64,000 nt of DNA from Betaproteobacteria bacterium (GCA_903970165.1 CAJCHZ010000053.1:1-64000); one strand, 5' to 3'. Positions 1-9,790 are shown, numbered from the stretch's first letter. Made by a program: numbers and translations. The notes: a model not told the origin generated them from the sequence alone.

Positions 1-867
1 CGCAACCGCCTGCATCGCGGGCTGAAGCACCGCCGTCGCTGTTGCGGCAGGGGGGGGATCGGAAAGATCAGCCATCGAAGCAAATTCCGTAAGGACCGAC
101 GTCCCAGAGTAAGAAGAGCCTGCGCTCTCTGAGCCTTGCGAATTCAGCTCGGTAAGTGTCGGTTCGTGAATCGCAACGAGCGAGGGTGAAGCCATGCTTA
201 GAACGGGGCTTGGCGGGCGGGCGGTGGGCGAAGCTGCAGGGGGCGGGAGAAAATTTGGGTTGGCGGAACTTGCACGCGAAGAGTCAAGAGCCTCGTGAGC
301 CTCCGTCCGGGAAGACGAGGCATCCGGGGGCGCAGAGGAAAAGTTCGATGGCTTCGCCGGGACGGCTTCCGAGCCAGCAACAGCCTTGGCTTGACTTTTC
401 CGCCAATACGTCGAGGTGCCACAATATTCGCAGTGAAGAAGGATGCTTCCGCTGACGCAGTAGACGTCCTCTTCGATGTCGCCCTGCTCGATTTCCTGTC
501 GCGACTGGCAGATAATGCATTCAAGGGTCGTAGTGCGGTTGGGTGGATCGTAAGGATCAGGCGGAGGAAATTCTATCGGCCAGAATTGCGGATCGGGATC
601 GACGAAAGCAACGCCATACACGTAGCGGCCTGGTTCGCCGCCGATCTGACCCACGAGCCGCACTTCGGCTTCCTTCTCGGAACCCGACAGGCGCAGCGTC
701 AGGACTCCGTCGGGCTCAAAGCGATAGCGAGATACAACTCCGGCGCCGTGCCGGCTGAGAACCACGGTTTTCGTCTGCTCAGCAAACACCTTTCCTGTGG
801 TTTCCGTTCCAAGCAGGACGATGGGCAACTCTTTGGCAATGCGTCCGCTGCGGCGTTTGATGTGCAT
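1..867 (-). CDS. PilZ-domain protein with zinc ribbon and long low-complexity tail (3' end outside window)
   Basis: Probable c-di-GMP-responsive or PilZ-like adaptor. The frame is open from an ATG at 865-867 to the window edge with no stop, so the C-terminus is missing. Residues 1-100 follow a PilZ pattern (KRRSGRIAKELP start, SRHGAG centre, YGVAFVDPDPQFW end). Two CxxC pairs follow (CIIC near 117 and CEYC near 146), which suggest a zinc ribbon. After that comes a stretch of 120 or more residues rich in Ala, Pro, Ser and Thr. The ATG has only a weak upstream GGGGATCC purine run. A 192-residue frame on the opposite strand covers the same bases, but it lacks recognisable motifs. It sits downstream of a histidine kinase gene on the same strand, across 177 noncoding bases. 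The PilZ assignment is moderate; c-di-GMP binding is not assured, because the usual RxxxR is only approximate. Confidence 0.7.
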   Translation of the reverse strand, partial: MHIKRRSGRIAKELPIVLLGTETTGKVFAEQTKTVVLSRHGAGVVSRYRFEPDGVLTLRLSGSEKEAEVRLVGQIGGEPGRYVYGVAFVDPDPQFWPIEFPPPDPYDPPNRTTTLECIICQSRQEIEQGDIEEDVYCVSGSILLHCEYCGTSTYWRKSQAKAVAGSEAVPAKPSNFSSAPPDASSSRTEAHEALDSSRASSANPNFLPPPAASPTARPPSPVLSMASPSLVAIHEPTLTELNSQGSESAGSSYSGTSVLTEFASMADLSDPPPAATATAVLQPAMQAVA

Positions 868-1044
868 AGTTAGGATCCCCTAATTGCGGGTGGAACGGTG
901 CTGCCACAGTTGGTCTCCCTTATTGAGCCGGCCTACCCCGGTCGGCCTTCCGCTGTTCGCTTCCCAAGACGGCAAAGCTGACGTCTGGCAGACATGGCTT
1001 CATCTATCCCTGAAAGAACACCCTTTTGTGCTCGACATTCGCAA

Positions 1045-4000
1045 TTAAGGAGGGCTTAGCGTGAAAAAGAAAGTGGCACCTTTTCCCACTTCTGAGGTGG
1101 CCCAGATATGTCCTCCGTGCCGCGCAATAATCCGTTGCACGGTCGCCAAACCGATACCACTACCTTCGAATTCAGTAGCGGAGTGCAGTCGGCGAAACGG
1201 AATGAAGAGTCTGCCTGTCTGGGCCATGTCGAATCCGGCGCCATTGTCCCTTACGAAAAAAGCGACTTCGCTTCCCGCGTTCACTTGACCAACGGTAATT
1301 TGGCCATTCGGTAGCTTCGATGTGAACTTCCAGGCGTTCCCGAGTAAGTTTGAGAGAGCAATAGAAATCAGACGTACGTCACCTCGCGCGGTCAAGCCGT
1401 CGGCAATTTCAATCGCGACCTCGCGCGAAGGATACTGTTCCCTAAGTTCTTGGGTCGCCTTTCGCGACAGTTCCGTCAAATCAGTCGCCTTTCTTCGTAA
1501 TGGTCCAGGGGCTATGCGCGACAAATCCAGGAGAGCATCAATAAGGCTAGACATCTTCTGGCTTTCACCGCGAATGCGCTTGATCAAGCCACGGCCTTCT
1601 TCTCCCAAGTTGTCGCCGTGTTTGTCGAGTGTGCTTTTGCTAAACCAGTCTATATGACGCAACGGAGTTCGGAGATCGTGGGAAACCGCGGAGCTGAATG
1701 CTTCCAACTCTTTGTTTGTCCGTTCGAGTTCCTTTGCCCATTCCCCGCGGACGCGAGCGATTTCCAGATGGGTATGGACCCGGGCTAGAAGCTCCTTTGC
1801 GGTAAACGGTTTCGCAATATAGTCATCTGCGCCCATCTCCAGACCTTCGATAGCCGATTCTTGCCGAGCTCGGGCGGACAACAGAATCACCGGTATAGCC
1901 CTTGTGCGCGCATGGCTGCGGAGTTGGCGCACTAGCTCAAGGCCGTCCATGCCGGGCATCATGACATCCGACAAGATCAGGTCGGGAGGATTCTCCTGAG
2001 CAGCGGAAAGCGTCATCAACCCGTTTGCAACTGCAGTCACTTCATATTTGTCAGCTAGCAGTCGGCGCACATAATCTCTCATGTCCGCATTGTCATCGGC
2101 CCATAAGATTCGGGCACGTCGGACGCCGGAGGCAAGCGGCGCTCCAGTGGAAGGAGAAATGGCCCTTGCCGACAATGGATCCAAGGGGACCGCCTCGCGT
2201 GGTAGCCATTGCAAAGCTTCCTCGACATAGGCAGCTGCGCCTATCGCCGAAGAAGTCAAGGCCGTCGCATTTTTTACTTCTGCATGGCATTCCGCCAGGT
2301 GGCCGCTGCCGGAATTAATCCGAACGGTAAACGTGCTTCCCTGCTGCTCCTTGCTTTCTACACGCACGGTCCCGCCGTGCAGCAACACTAACTCGTGTAC
2401 TAGGGCCAAACCGATGCCTGATCCCTCATGCGTGCGAGCTTCCGCTCCTTTCACGCGATGAAACCTCTGGAAAAGCAGAGGTAAGGCGGCTTCAGGAATG
2501 CCTACGCCCGTATCGGAAACCGCTAACTCCACCCAATCGCCGCACCACTGCAACTTAACAGTTATGGCGCCCGTAAACGTGTGTTTAACAGCGTTCGAGA
2601 GCAAATTCAGGACGATCTTCTCCCACATTTCGCGGTCGACATACACCATCGCCGGCAAAGGGGGGCAATCTATCGTCAAGACTAAGCCAGCCTTTTCTAT
2701 GGCTGAGCGGAACGCGCTGGCCAGATCCGCAGTATGCGCCGAAAGATCCGTCGCTTCGTAATTGGCGTGCATCCGACCTGCCTCAATGCGCGAAAAATCT
2801 AGAAGTGTGTTGACTAGCTTCAAGAGTCGCATGCTGTTGCGATGAGCGGTCTTTAGCCTTTCGTGGCGCGCTGGCGGGAGAGGAGCTACGCGCTCGGCGA
2901 GTTCATCCTCGAGAGGTCCCAGCATCAAGGTGAGGGGCGTGCGAAATTCGTGGCTGACGTTGGAAAAAAACGTGGTTTTCACTCGATCAATCTCCGCAAG
3001 GCCTTCAGCACGTTTGGTTTCCACTTCATAGGCGCGTGCATTGGCAATGACGCTTGTCACCCCGGCTGCCAGCAAGTCGTAGAACGCGCGATAGCTCTCA
3101 TTCAATGCTAAACGCGGGCTGACACCGGCAACGAGGATGCCTACCGGCTCGGCACAGCCCGGCGGAGAGATCGCCAGAGCCACCGCCGCCTTGACCGATT
3201 CAGGATAAGACGTACAGGCTATGTGTCCGAACCGAGCTTCTAGATCGTCAAAATATCGGGGTTCGCTAGACTTCGCTATTTCCGTTAAAGGCCAGTCTCG
3301 AGGTTGCGCAGCCGCCAGATCCAGCGTTGGCACGCATGCAGCGCTTTCCTCCAGCAGCCCCGCCTTGGCGACTAATCGGGCGCCGTTTCGTGAGTCGTCG
3401 AACAGATAGAATAGGACAAACGGAAGATCCAGCGAGCACTCGCCAAGCGTGAGTACCGCGAGTGCGCAGGCTTCCTCCATCGATTGCGCCCTCGCGGAGC
3501 GTGCCAGATCGCGCAACCCGCGCGTGCGCCTCTCGCTCAGCATGTTGCTGGTTATCTCCGTAACCGGATGGAACACCCCGGCGAGTTTACCTTCCTCGTC
3601 CCGAATCGGACTAAACGAATGGGTGAAGCAGGTTTCCTCAAGGAATCCATTGCGGTCGAGAAACATCCGTTCATTCTCGCGGTAACACGTCTCGCCCTCG
3701 GACGCTTTCTCAAACGCCTCCCCAACCTCCGGCCAGGCTGTTTCCCAGCATTCTTTAAAGTTCTGCCCCATGGATTGGGGGTGCTTTCCTCCGCAGATGC
3801 GCCAGTAGCCGTCGTTGTAAATTTGGACAAACTCGGGCCCCCAGATTAAAGCGATGGGAAAGTTCGAGGCCACGCAGAGACTGACTGAGGTGCGCAGACT
3901 CTGCGGCCAGCGCTCGATTGGACCCAAAGGCGTCCGGCTCCAATCTTTCGAGCGGATCAGCTTGCCCATCTCGCCTCCGCCGACCAACCAATCTTCTGCA

Positions 4001-4050
4001 AGAGTAAGTAGACTCAACGGCTTCTCCGAACCTGCTCCCTGAAAATCCAT
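1045..4050 (-). CDS. Hybrid sensor kinase: PAS-GAF-HisKA-HATPase-REC-HisKA-HATPase
   Basis: Cytoplasmic hybrid histidine kinase of about 1001 residues with two complete kinase cores. Order: PAS-like sensor (about 55-165), GAF-like region (190-340), first HisKA with phospho-acceptor in NVSHEFRTP (His about 367), first ATPase domain (NLLSNAVKHT, GSGIGLALVHEL), receiver domain with DLILSDVMMPGMDG (Asp about 695), second HisKA in AVSHDLRTP (His about 791), and second ATPase domain (NLLGNAWKFT, GSGIGLATVQRI). No membrane helix is visible. I chose the ATG at 4048-4050 because GGAGGG lies just upstream; the frame extends to a TTG at 4167 without a ribosome site. The N-terminal PAS+GAF module is clearly related to that of the GGDEF-EAL protein at 5125-8235. 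No cognate output regulator is adjacent; the second kinase core could act on a separate response regulator. Signal and target are unknown. Confidence 0.93.
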   Translation of the reverse strand: MDFQGAGSEKPLSLLTLAEDWLVGGGEMGKLIRSKDWSRTPLGPIERWPQSLRTSVSLCVASNFPIALIWGPEFVQIYNDGYWRICGGKHPQSMGQNFKECWETAWPEVGEAFEKASEGETCYRENERMFLDRNGFLEETCFTHSFSPIRDEEGKLAGVFHPVTEITSNMLSERRTRGLRDLARSARAQSMEEACALAVLTLGECSLDLPFVLFYLFDDSRNGARLVAKAGLLEESAACVPTLDLAAAQPRDWPLTEIAKSSEPRYFDDLEARFGHIACTSYPESVKAAVALAISPPGCAEPVGILVAGVSPRLALNESYRAFYDLLAAGVTSVIANARAYEVETKRAEGLAEIDRVKTTFFSNVSHEFRTPLTLMLGPLEDELAERVAPLPPARHERLKTAHRNSMRLLKLVNTLLDFSRIEAGRMHANYEATDLSAHTADLASAFRSAIEKAGLVLTIDCPPLPAMVYVDREMWEKIVLNLLSNAVKHTFTGAITVKLQWCGDWVELAVSDTGVGIPEAALPLLFQRFHRVKGAEARTHEGSGIGLALVHELVLLHGGTVRVESKEQQGSTFTVRINSGSGHLAECHAEVKNATALTSSAIGAAAYVEEALQWLPREAVPLDPLSARAISPSTGAPLASGVRRARILWADDNADMRDYVRRLLADKYEVTAVANGLMTLSAAQENPPDLILSDVMMPGMDGLELVRQLRSHARTRAIPVILLSARARQESAIEGLEMGADDYIAKPFTAKELLARVHTHLEIARVRGEWAKELERTNKELEAFSSAVSHDLRTPLRHIDWFSKSTLDKHGDNLGEEGRGLIKRIRGESQKMSSLIDALLDLSRIAPGPLRRKATDLTELSRKATQELREQYPSREVAIEIADGLTARGDVRLISIALSNLLGNAWKFTSKLPNGQITVGQVNAGSEVAFFVRDNGAGFDMAQTGRLFIPFRRLHSATEFEGSGIGLATVQRIIARHGGHIWATSEVGKGATFFFTLSPP

Positions 4051-4478
4051 CGACCCTCCATCTGCTCGTGGGCTGTTATCCACGGGCCAAAAGTATGTCG
4101 CCTCGGAAATCTGGCAATGAATGGTAGAATCGCTACTTATAGGGCGCCTCGTAAGTATTGATTCCAAACGAGTTATCCGCCCTCTAAACCATTAAGAATT
4201 AACAGTTACAAAAAACAGGGGGACTGTTCGGTCCCTTTCTGGCCTACGGATTTGGACCCTGCGCTTCTGTTCGCTGGCGAGCTTCTTTCTCTTCCAACTC
4301 TGCACCAGTCCTGTGATCCCTCTTCCCTTCGGTGCAAATCAGGACTTCCTATAGAAATGACCCTTGGCTCGGGATGGGGGCCTGCGAAAAATACAGGGGA
4401 CGTCGGAGTCGGCCCCATTCTAAAAATACACGGCCGTCGCCGGCAGTGCTCTGATAACTCGTGCCGGTCGGCCTCCAA
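4051..4478. other. Intergenic region between histidine kinase and PilZ gene
   Basis: About 430 bases with no convincing gene. A 90-codon minus-strand frame (4206-4478) ends at the PilZ stop, but it has no ribosome site or familiar motif. The region probably carries the promoter for the kinase gene; I could not pick a clear -35/-10 pair. Confidence 0.5.
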
Positions 4479-5000
4479 TTACTTTGAGAGTCTTCTCAAT
4501 AGGGCCATCCCCTCAGAGTCGTTTAGGATGTTCTTACCGTTCAGCAAAGCGATCAGCTCACTCAGCGTAGTCCGAAGTTCGTGATCGTTGCGCTTCGTAG
4601 CCTCGGGATGTACAAGCAGATTGGGGGGATTTTGCTCACTTAGCTTCCGGCTGCTCAATTCCTCCAGCCATCCTCCGAGAATCTGGAGTTGGTCGGGTTC
4701 AGTTGACGTGAAAAACAGCCCCATACCCATGCCCACCATCGAATACACAACCTTTGCATCTGTCTTGAAAGTTTGATGATCCTTTGTGACTGTCAATTGG
4801 ACGCTAGCATTGTTCGCGAATGGACAGATGGTATCTACGTAGCAGCCAGTCCTGGCGATGTCAGAAAGACGGCCGAAGATTCTCGTGTTGCCCTGTAGAT
4901 CGAATACCTCCGCGGCCGAAGAAAACGGATATCGGGGAGTGCGGCGCTTTTCGACAATGGGAGATGCCTGACAATACACTGTTGTGCTGGCTAAATTCAT
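4479..5000 (-). CDS. PilZ-domain protein
   Basis: Predicted c-di-GMP receptor of 173 residues. The N-terminal half matches a PilZ domain: KRRTPRYPF near 20-28 supplies the RxxxR binding motif, LSDIARTGCYVDT near 50 corresponds to the D/NxSxxG strand, and GMGLFF near 98 is the closing GxG-F motif. The last 70 residues are an alpha-helical, charged tail with no assigned domain. The ATG at 4998-5000 is preceded by AGGTTGGAAG. A longer frame would need a TTG at 5021. It lies between a hybrid histidine kinase and a GGDEF-EAL protein, all on the minus strand, so it is a natural effector for the c-di-GMP made or degraded by the latter. The three genes are not tightly overlapped, so co-transcription is inferred. 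Confidence 0.85.
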   Translation of the reverse strand: MNLASTTVYCQASPIVEKRRTPRYPFSSAAEVFDLQGNTRIFGRLSDIARTGCYVDTICPFANNASVQLTVTKDHQTFKTDAKVVYSMVGMGMGLFFTSTEPDQLQILGGWLEELSSRKLSEQNPPNLLVHPEATKRNDHELRTTLSELIALLNGKNILNDSEGMALLRRLSK

Positions 5001-5124
5001 CTTCCAACCTTTGTCCGGCAATTAGATTTGAGTCCATAATGGGCAAGATTTTGATTGACGATCAATCTACCTCTTGCTTTGCTGATTTGGTTGCAAGAAA
5101 AAGACTAGCGATTAACGATTACTT

Positions 5125-8100
5125 CTATTTCGCAGGCGCCATCTTGAACAGCTTGACGAACTCATGTGGTGGGACCGGTCGGCTGAAAAGGTATCCTTGC
5201 GACTCGTGACAATTGTGATCCCGTAGGAAGGTCAATTCCTCTTGAGTTTCTACTCCTTCCGCTACTACGCGCAACTTGAGGTTATGCCCCATATTGATGA
5301 TCGTCGTCACGATGCTCGCCTTGTCTGGATCGTTCTCGAGTTCATGAACAAACGATCTATCGATCTTCAAAGCGTCGATTGGAAACTTCCGCAAATAGCT
5401 TAAGCTAGAATAGCCCGTACCGAAGTCATCCACTGCTAATCGCACCCCCCTCGCCCGCAATGCTTTAAAAACGGATTCCGTGGAATCGGCGTGCTTCATC
5501 ATGACGCTTTCGGTCAGTTCCAACTCCAGAATCCGAGGATTCAGGCCGGTCTCCTCGATGATTCTTAAAACACCCTGAAGAAAGTCTTCATTCCGGAACT
5601 CTACCGCCGAAACGTTTACAGCCATGTTAGCCAACGGCACGCCGGCATCGACCCAAGCTTGCGCTTGCATGCACGCTTCCCGCAGAGCCCACCTGCCAAT
5701 GGGCACAATCAGTCCACACTCTTCCGCCACCGGAATAAACTGTGCTGGAGACACCAGTCCCCGGGTAGGATGTGTCCAGCGCAGCAACGCTTCCGCACCG
5801 GTAATCTCCCCTGTGATCACGCTAACCTTGGGTTGATAGTGAAGGACAAATTCCCCTCGCTCCAGAGCGCTCCGCAGATTCTCCTCGGTCCATCGCCGTT
5901 CCATTGCCTTCACGTTCATGGCAGGCTTGAAAAACTGAAAGCTCTCACGGCCATTTTCCTTCGCGTGATACATAGCCATGTCTGCGTTCTTGATGAGCGT
6001 CTCTGCATCCGACCCATCGTCTGGATACACGCTCACCCCAATACTGGCGGTGATGTGAAGTTCCTGGCCCGCGATCAAGTGGACCCGCGCGACCGCTGAC
6101 AGCATCCGCCGCGCCGTCACAGCGGCATCTTCCAACTGTTTCACTTCCGATAGCAATACGACGAATTCATCGCCTCCTTGCCGGCTCACGGTATCCGAGT
6201 CTCGTACGCAACTTGTGAGGCGGTTGGCGACAGACTGCAGAAGCTTGTCTCCCATCGGATGCCCTAGCGAATCGTTGATGTATTTGAAGCCATCAAGATC
6301 CAAAAATAAAACCGCTGCTCTCCTCAGGTGACGCGGTGCCAGGGCGATCGCCTGATTGACCCGGTCGTTTAGCAGCATTCGATTGGGCAAGCCAGTCAGG
6401 AAGTCATGCTCGGCCAGATGGGCCATCTGCGCTTCGCTATTCCGCAGAGCTCTCTCAGCCTCCCGGCGTTCGGTGATATCCCGAGTCACCTTGCCAAAAC
6501 CGCGCAGTCGGCCTGTGTCATCCAACAACGCAGTGACTATCACATCGGCCCAAAAAAGAGAGCCGTCTTTCCGTAGACGCCAGCCCTCTTCCTCGAAGCT
6601 TCCCTGTTCGGTGGCCATTTTCAAGGCTAGAGCGGGGAGACCTTGTGCTATAGCTTCCGGGGTGTAGAACTTTGAGAAGTGTTCCCCGATGATCTCCTCT
6701 GCGCGATAGCCCTTAATCCGTTCCGCGCCTTCGTTCCATGTGGTTATGCGGCCCTTGGGGTCAAGCATCAGGATGGCGTAATCTTTGACTCCCTGGACCA
6801 GAATTCGCAGTTTTTCGTCGCTCTGTCGCAGCGCTTCTTCAGCCTGCCGATAGCTGGTAATATCACTGTTAATAGTAAGAATACTTAACGGAGCGCCCTG
6901 TGTGTCGCGTTGCAAAGCCCATCGACTAGAAAAGATCGCGGGAGTTCCATCTCGCTTGTGCCCCTTGGACTCGCCTGTCCACTGCCCTTGCTCCAGCAGC
7001 TTAGTTTCAATTACATCAGGCGCTTCAGAGAATTCTAGTCCTAACAAATCAAATACATTTCTCCCCATCGCCTCTTGGCTAGACCAGCCGGTCGTGACCG
7101 CCGCCCCACGATTCCAGTACAGTATCTTGCCGTTCATTTCCCGTACGACAATGGAGTCTTGCGTAAGGTCCAACAAGGCAGCTCTCTCGGCGAGGATCGC
7201 GGCTTGCTGCTCAAGGCCTTTAGTGTGCGCCATACGGTCCATATGGTGGACCTCGCTTTCTAGCAGGCTTGCTATACGGGCGGCTACCAACTCGAAGAAG
7301 AGCAGGTAGCTTTCATCAAAGGGCAATCGAGAGCTAACACCGAGTACGAGTACGGCTTGTGTCGAGGCTCCGGGCAGGCCGAGCGGGAATAGGCATGCGC
7401 GAGTCACTGGCTCCGGCCAAGGCTCACAGATGAGGTCGCCGAAGCGCTGTTGCAAATCTTCCAGCAGCAGCGGAGTCTGGGAATTCAGCAACTTCGTTAG
7501 TGGCCACTCGTTAGGATCGGCCGAGGCACTCGTTGAAGCTGTGCTTCCAGCCTGGAGAATCTTGCCTTGATCCAACAGATAAAGGGCCACGAAGGGAAAA
7601 TCCTTAACGTTCTGACCGAGGTGTTTTACGATTGTTTGTGTGAAGTTCATCAAGCGTTGAGTCTCTGGCAGCTCGTCCTGGGTGGAAGAGTCAATGGCGA
7701 TCGCTAGGAGAGTGCGCAGGCGCCTTTCGCTGAGTACCTGCTCGGTAGTCTCTGTGCAAATCACGAGCGTGCCCTGGACCGATCCGTCCTTGGCTCTTAC
7801 CGGATTGTAACTGTAAGTCCAGAAGACTTCCTCGAGTCTTCCATTTCGATTTATTGGAACAAGCTGGTTCGAATGAAAGGTGGCCCCGCCTTGCATCACC
7901 GCATCGATTTGAGGGCCAATAATAGGCCATATTTCGGGCCAGCATTCGAAGCCGCGTTGCCCAATCGCGTTAATGTGTTTGTCAGCGCGGATGCTTGGTC
8001 TATAGCTATCATTGTAGAACTGAATAAGCTCCGGTCCCCAAAACAGGAACATGGGATGCCTCGACGCAAGAAGGAGGTTAACAGTGGTCAGCAAAGTGTC

Positions 8101-8235
8101 AGACCAAGTCTCCACCCTTCCGACCTGAGTTCGTCCCCAATCGAACCCACGAATTCTCTCTGCCATTTCGCCTTCCCCAATGATTTGGCAGGGCTTTTGC
8201 GTAAGATCGGACCGGAGGGCGTCAAAATCAGACAT
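5125..8235 (-). CDS. PAS-GAF-PAS-PAS-GGDEF-EAL bifunctional c-di-GMP protein
   Basis: Predicted c-di-GMP synthase/phosphodiesterase of 1036 residues, cytoplasmic. Order: PAS-like input (about 20-165), GAF (about 190-330), PAS (355-465; ALLDLTQDSIVV start), PAS (475-595, ending in RDITERREAERA), GGDEF (615-770, intact RQGGDEF near 687-691) and EAL (785-1030, intact AEALLRW near 814-820 and DDFGTGYSS near 936-944). Both active sites look complete, so neither activity can be ruled out. The ATG at 8233-8235 follows a GGGGGG run; the frame extends to a TTG at 8286 without one. The first 330 residues parallel the neighbouring hybrid kinase, for example WGPELIQFYNDSY against WGPEFVQIYNDGY. Next to a PilZ gene and upstream of the EPS locus it may tune polysaccharide output, by inference. 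Confidence 0.94.
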   Translation of the reverse strand: MSDFDALRSDLTQKPCQIIGEGEMAERIRGFDWGRTQVGRVETWSDTLLTTVNLLLASRHPMFLFWGPELIQFYNDSYRPSIRADKHINAIGQRGFECWPEIWPIIGPQIDAVMQGGATFHSNQLVPINRNGRLEEVFWTYSYNPVRAKDGSVQGTLVICTETTEQVLSERRLRTLLAIAIDSSTQDELPETQRLMNFTQTIVKHLGQNVKDFPFVALYLLDQGKILQAGSTASTSASADPNEWPLTKLLNSQTPLLLEDLQQRFGDLICEPWPEPVTRACLFPLGLPGASTQAVLVLGVSSRLPFDESYLLFFELVAARIASLLESEVHHMDRMAHTKGLEQQAAILAERAALLDLTQDSIVVREMNGKILYWNRGAAVTTGWSSQEAMGRNVFDLLGLEFSEAPDVIETKLLEQGQWTGESKGHKRDGTPAIFSSRWALQRDTQGAPLSILTINSDITSYRQAEEALRQSDEKLRILVQGVKDYAILMLDPKGRITTWNEGAERIKGYRAEEIIGEHFSKFYTPEAIAQGLPALALKMATEQGSFEEEGWRLRKDGSLFWADVIVTALLDDTGRLRGFGKVTRDITERREAERALRNSEAQMAHLAEHDFLTGLPNRMLLNDRVNQAIALAPRHLRRAAVLFLDLDGFKYINDSLGHPMGDKLLQSVANRLTSCVRDSDTVSRQGGDEFVVLLSEVKQLEDAAVTARRMLSAVARVHLIAGQELHITASIGVSVYPDDGSDAETLIKNADMAMYHAKENGRESFQFFKPAMNVKAMERRWTEENLRSALERGEFVLHYQPKVSVITGEITGAEALLRWTHPTRGLVSPAQFIPVAEECGLIVPIGRWALREACMQAQAWVDAGVPLANMAVNVSAVEFRNEDFLQGVLRIIEETGLNPRILELELTESVMMKHADSTESVFKALRARGVRLAVDDFGTGYSSLSYLRKFPIDALKIDRSFVHELENDPDKASIVTTIINMGHNLKLRVVAEGVETQEELTFLRDHNCHESQGYLFSRPVPPHEFVKLFKMAPAK

Positions 8236-8930
8236 CAACCCCCCAGCTAGCGAGCCCTGAGCACTCGAATTTAACTCTGAGGTCAAATGATGGCGCGGAT
8301 TGCTGCAGAGCTACTCGCAAATAATTACTCGTCAGCAGGAATCGCATTGGACGCTCGACGGAGCCATTTTGAGGAGTTAAATGTCTAGGAACACGAGTCT
8401 GGGGGCTATAAGCCATGTATCCCCTAGCGAAGCGCTCTGATTTCCGAAACAACATCTAAGGTTATTCCTGCACTAACGTTTAAATTTCGCAGCCACCTTA
8501 GGAGAAGTCACATCTCACCGCGACACCCAATCGGCTTTATCATTAATGCAATCGGCTAGCCACAATCTCGATGTCGAATTACAGACCACACATGTTCTCT
8601 AGTTGCTGATTAGAAGGACTTTGTCGACACGTGGGGATGGAAGACTGGACGGCCATTGCCTGGGATGTCCGGAATCCACAACATTGTCCTGGATCTGGAC
8701 AAAGGGCCGTAAAACGATGTGGAGGTTGGCACCTCCGTGGAACCTTGGATCTTGGGGATCCCGAAGAACACAGGAAGACTGCGTTTGAAGATTTGAAGCG
8801 AGCAATATCAAAAACGAACAACTAAAACACTAAACAACTTGATTGTAATCGCTAGGATGGAGTGGTCTCGACCAAGACATGGCCCTCGGCCTCGCGAAGT
8901 CTGAGGGCAGATGCCCTTGTTTGATCCTTG
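8236..8930. other. Intergenic region between GGDEF-EAL gene and end of EPS locus
   Basis: About 695 bases with only short frames lacking ribosome sites. It should contain the promoter of the GGDEF-EAL gene and the transcript end of the EPS locus. A small inverted repeat, AGGGC-AGAT-GCCCT at 8904-8917, lies just past the last EPS stop but has no U-run on that strand. Nothing else was recognised. Confidence 0.5.
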
Positions 8931-9641
8931 TTAGCTGTTCTTCGAGGCTCGGGGAGCCTCGGTCAGACCGGCTGACTCCATACCGTCGGCGTTCTGCGCC
9001 CGGGCAGGGATACCAAGTACTGTGCTTCCTGCTAGGACGTGTCGAGTAACCACTGCTCCCGCTCCCACTATGGCACCCGAGCCTACGCGGAGGTACTGCA
9101 AGACTTGTGCCCCGGTACCGATTAGCGCGCTCTCCCCAATTGTCACGCCCCCAGAAATATTGGCTCCGGGATTAACCACGGAGCAGCGGCCTATGCGAAC
9201 TTCGTGTCCCAAGGTACAGCCGAAATTGCAGAGTGCAAAAGGCTCCAAAACGAGGTTCACCGTTGCAACCACACCCGCTCCGACAAAACAGCCTTCCCCA
9301 AGGTCGGCCGAAGCCATGTCGATGACGGCGGTTGGATCAACAATTGCGGGCCACGGAAATCCTCTGATCCGAGCACTCAATTCTTCAGCGAGGCAGAAAC
9401 GGACTGAAGGGTAACCGACGCCCAAAGCCAGGGCGTCTACCGAACTTCGATGCCGCTCTAGCCATTGGAAGTCCCCTACCACGAGATCCCGGCTATCCCG
9501 CTCTCCTAAGCTGGAGAGTTCGCTGACCACGTAACCCACTAGCTCGAATCGGCGCTCAGATTGATTAATTCGGGCCAGAGTGGAGGCAACTTCCCGAGCC
9601 ATCCCTCCAGCACCAATAATGGCAATCCTCTGTACTTTCAT
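8931..9641 (-). CDS. Sugar O/N-acyltransferase, PglD/NeuD type
   Basis: Acetyl-CoA-dependent sugar acyltransferase of 236 residues. The N-terminus carries a nucleotide-binding-like GAGGMA loop (RIAIIGAGGMAREVA). The C-terminal half is a left-handed beta-helix with hexapeptide repeats (VVDPTAVID, IGRCSVVNPGANI, IGESALIGTGA, VGSGAIVGAGA). This two-part layout is typical of PglD and NeuD, which acetylate UDP-4-amino sugars or sialic acid precursors. The ATG at 9639-9641 starts directly at the conserved MKVQRIAIIG; an in-frame ATG at 9737 would add 32 residues of no family likeness, although it would shorten the gap to the upstream gene. It is the last gene of the EPS locus. Together with the aminotransferase and 4,6-dehydratase at the head, it fits formation of a 2,4-diacetamido sugar. 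Confidence 0.85.
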   Translation of the reverse strand: MKVQRIAIIGAGGMAREVASTLARINQSERRFELVGYVVSELSSLGERDSRDLVVGDFQWLERHRSSVDALALGVGYPSVRFCLAEELSARIRGFPWPAIVDPTAVIDMASADLGEGCFVGAGVVATVNLVLEPFALCNFGCTLGHEVRIGRCSVVNPGANISGGVTIGESALIGTGAQVLQYLRVGSGAIVGAGAVVTRHVLAGSTVLGIPARAQNADGMESAGLTEAPRASKNS

Positions 9642-9790
9642 GACTCCACTTTCATCATGGTCCTTCGACGCTCCGATTTGTCCCGTGGATCTGAAGAACT
9701 CGGGGCTTGTGGGGTGGGCGTACCGAATCCCCACCATCCGCCCTGGCCTGGAGGCTTGGTGTTGCTGGATTTGGAGTTACCATGAAGCGC

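Noticed and set aside
295..873. 192-codon plus-strand frame
   Set aside because: Antisense to the PilZ/zinc-ribbon gene, whose minus-strand frame stays open to the window edge and shows domain motifs.
4206..4478. 90-codon minus-strand frame upstream of the histidine kinase
   Set aside because: No ribosome site, no domain, and composition like the surrounding noncoding sequence.
8904..8917. Small inverted repeat after the last EPS gene, considered as a terminator
   Set aside because: Five-pair stem with no T run on the minus strand; too weak to call.
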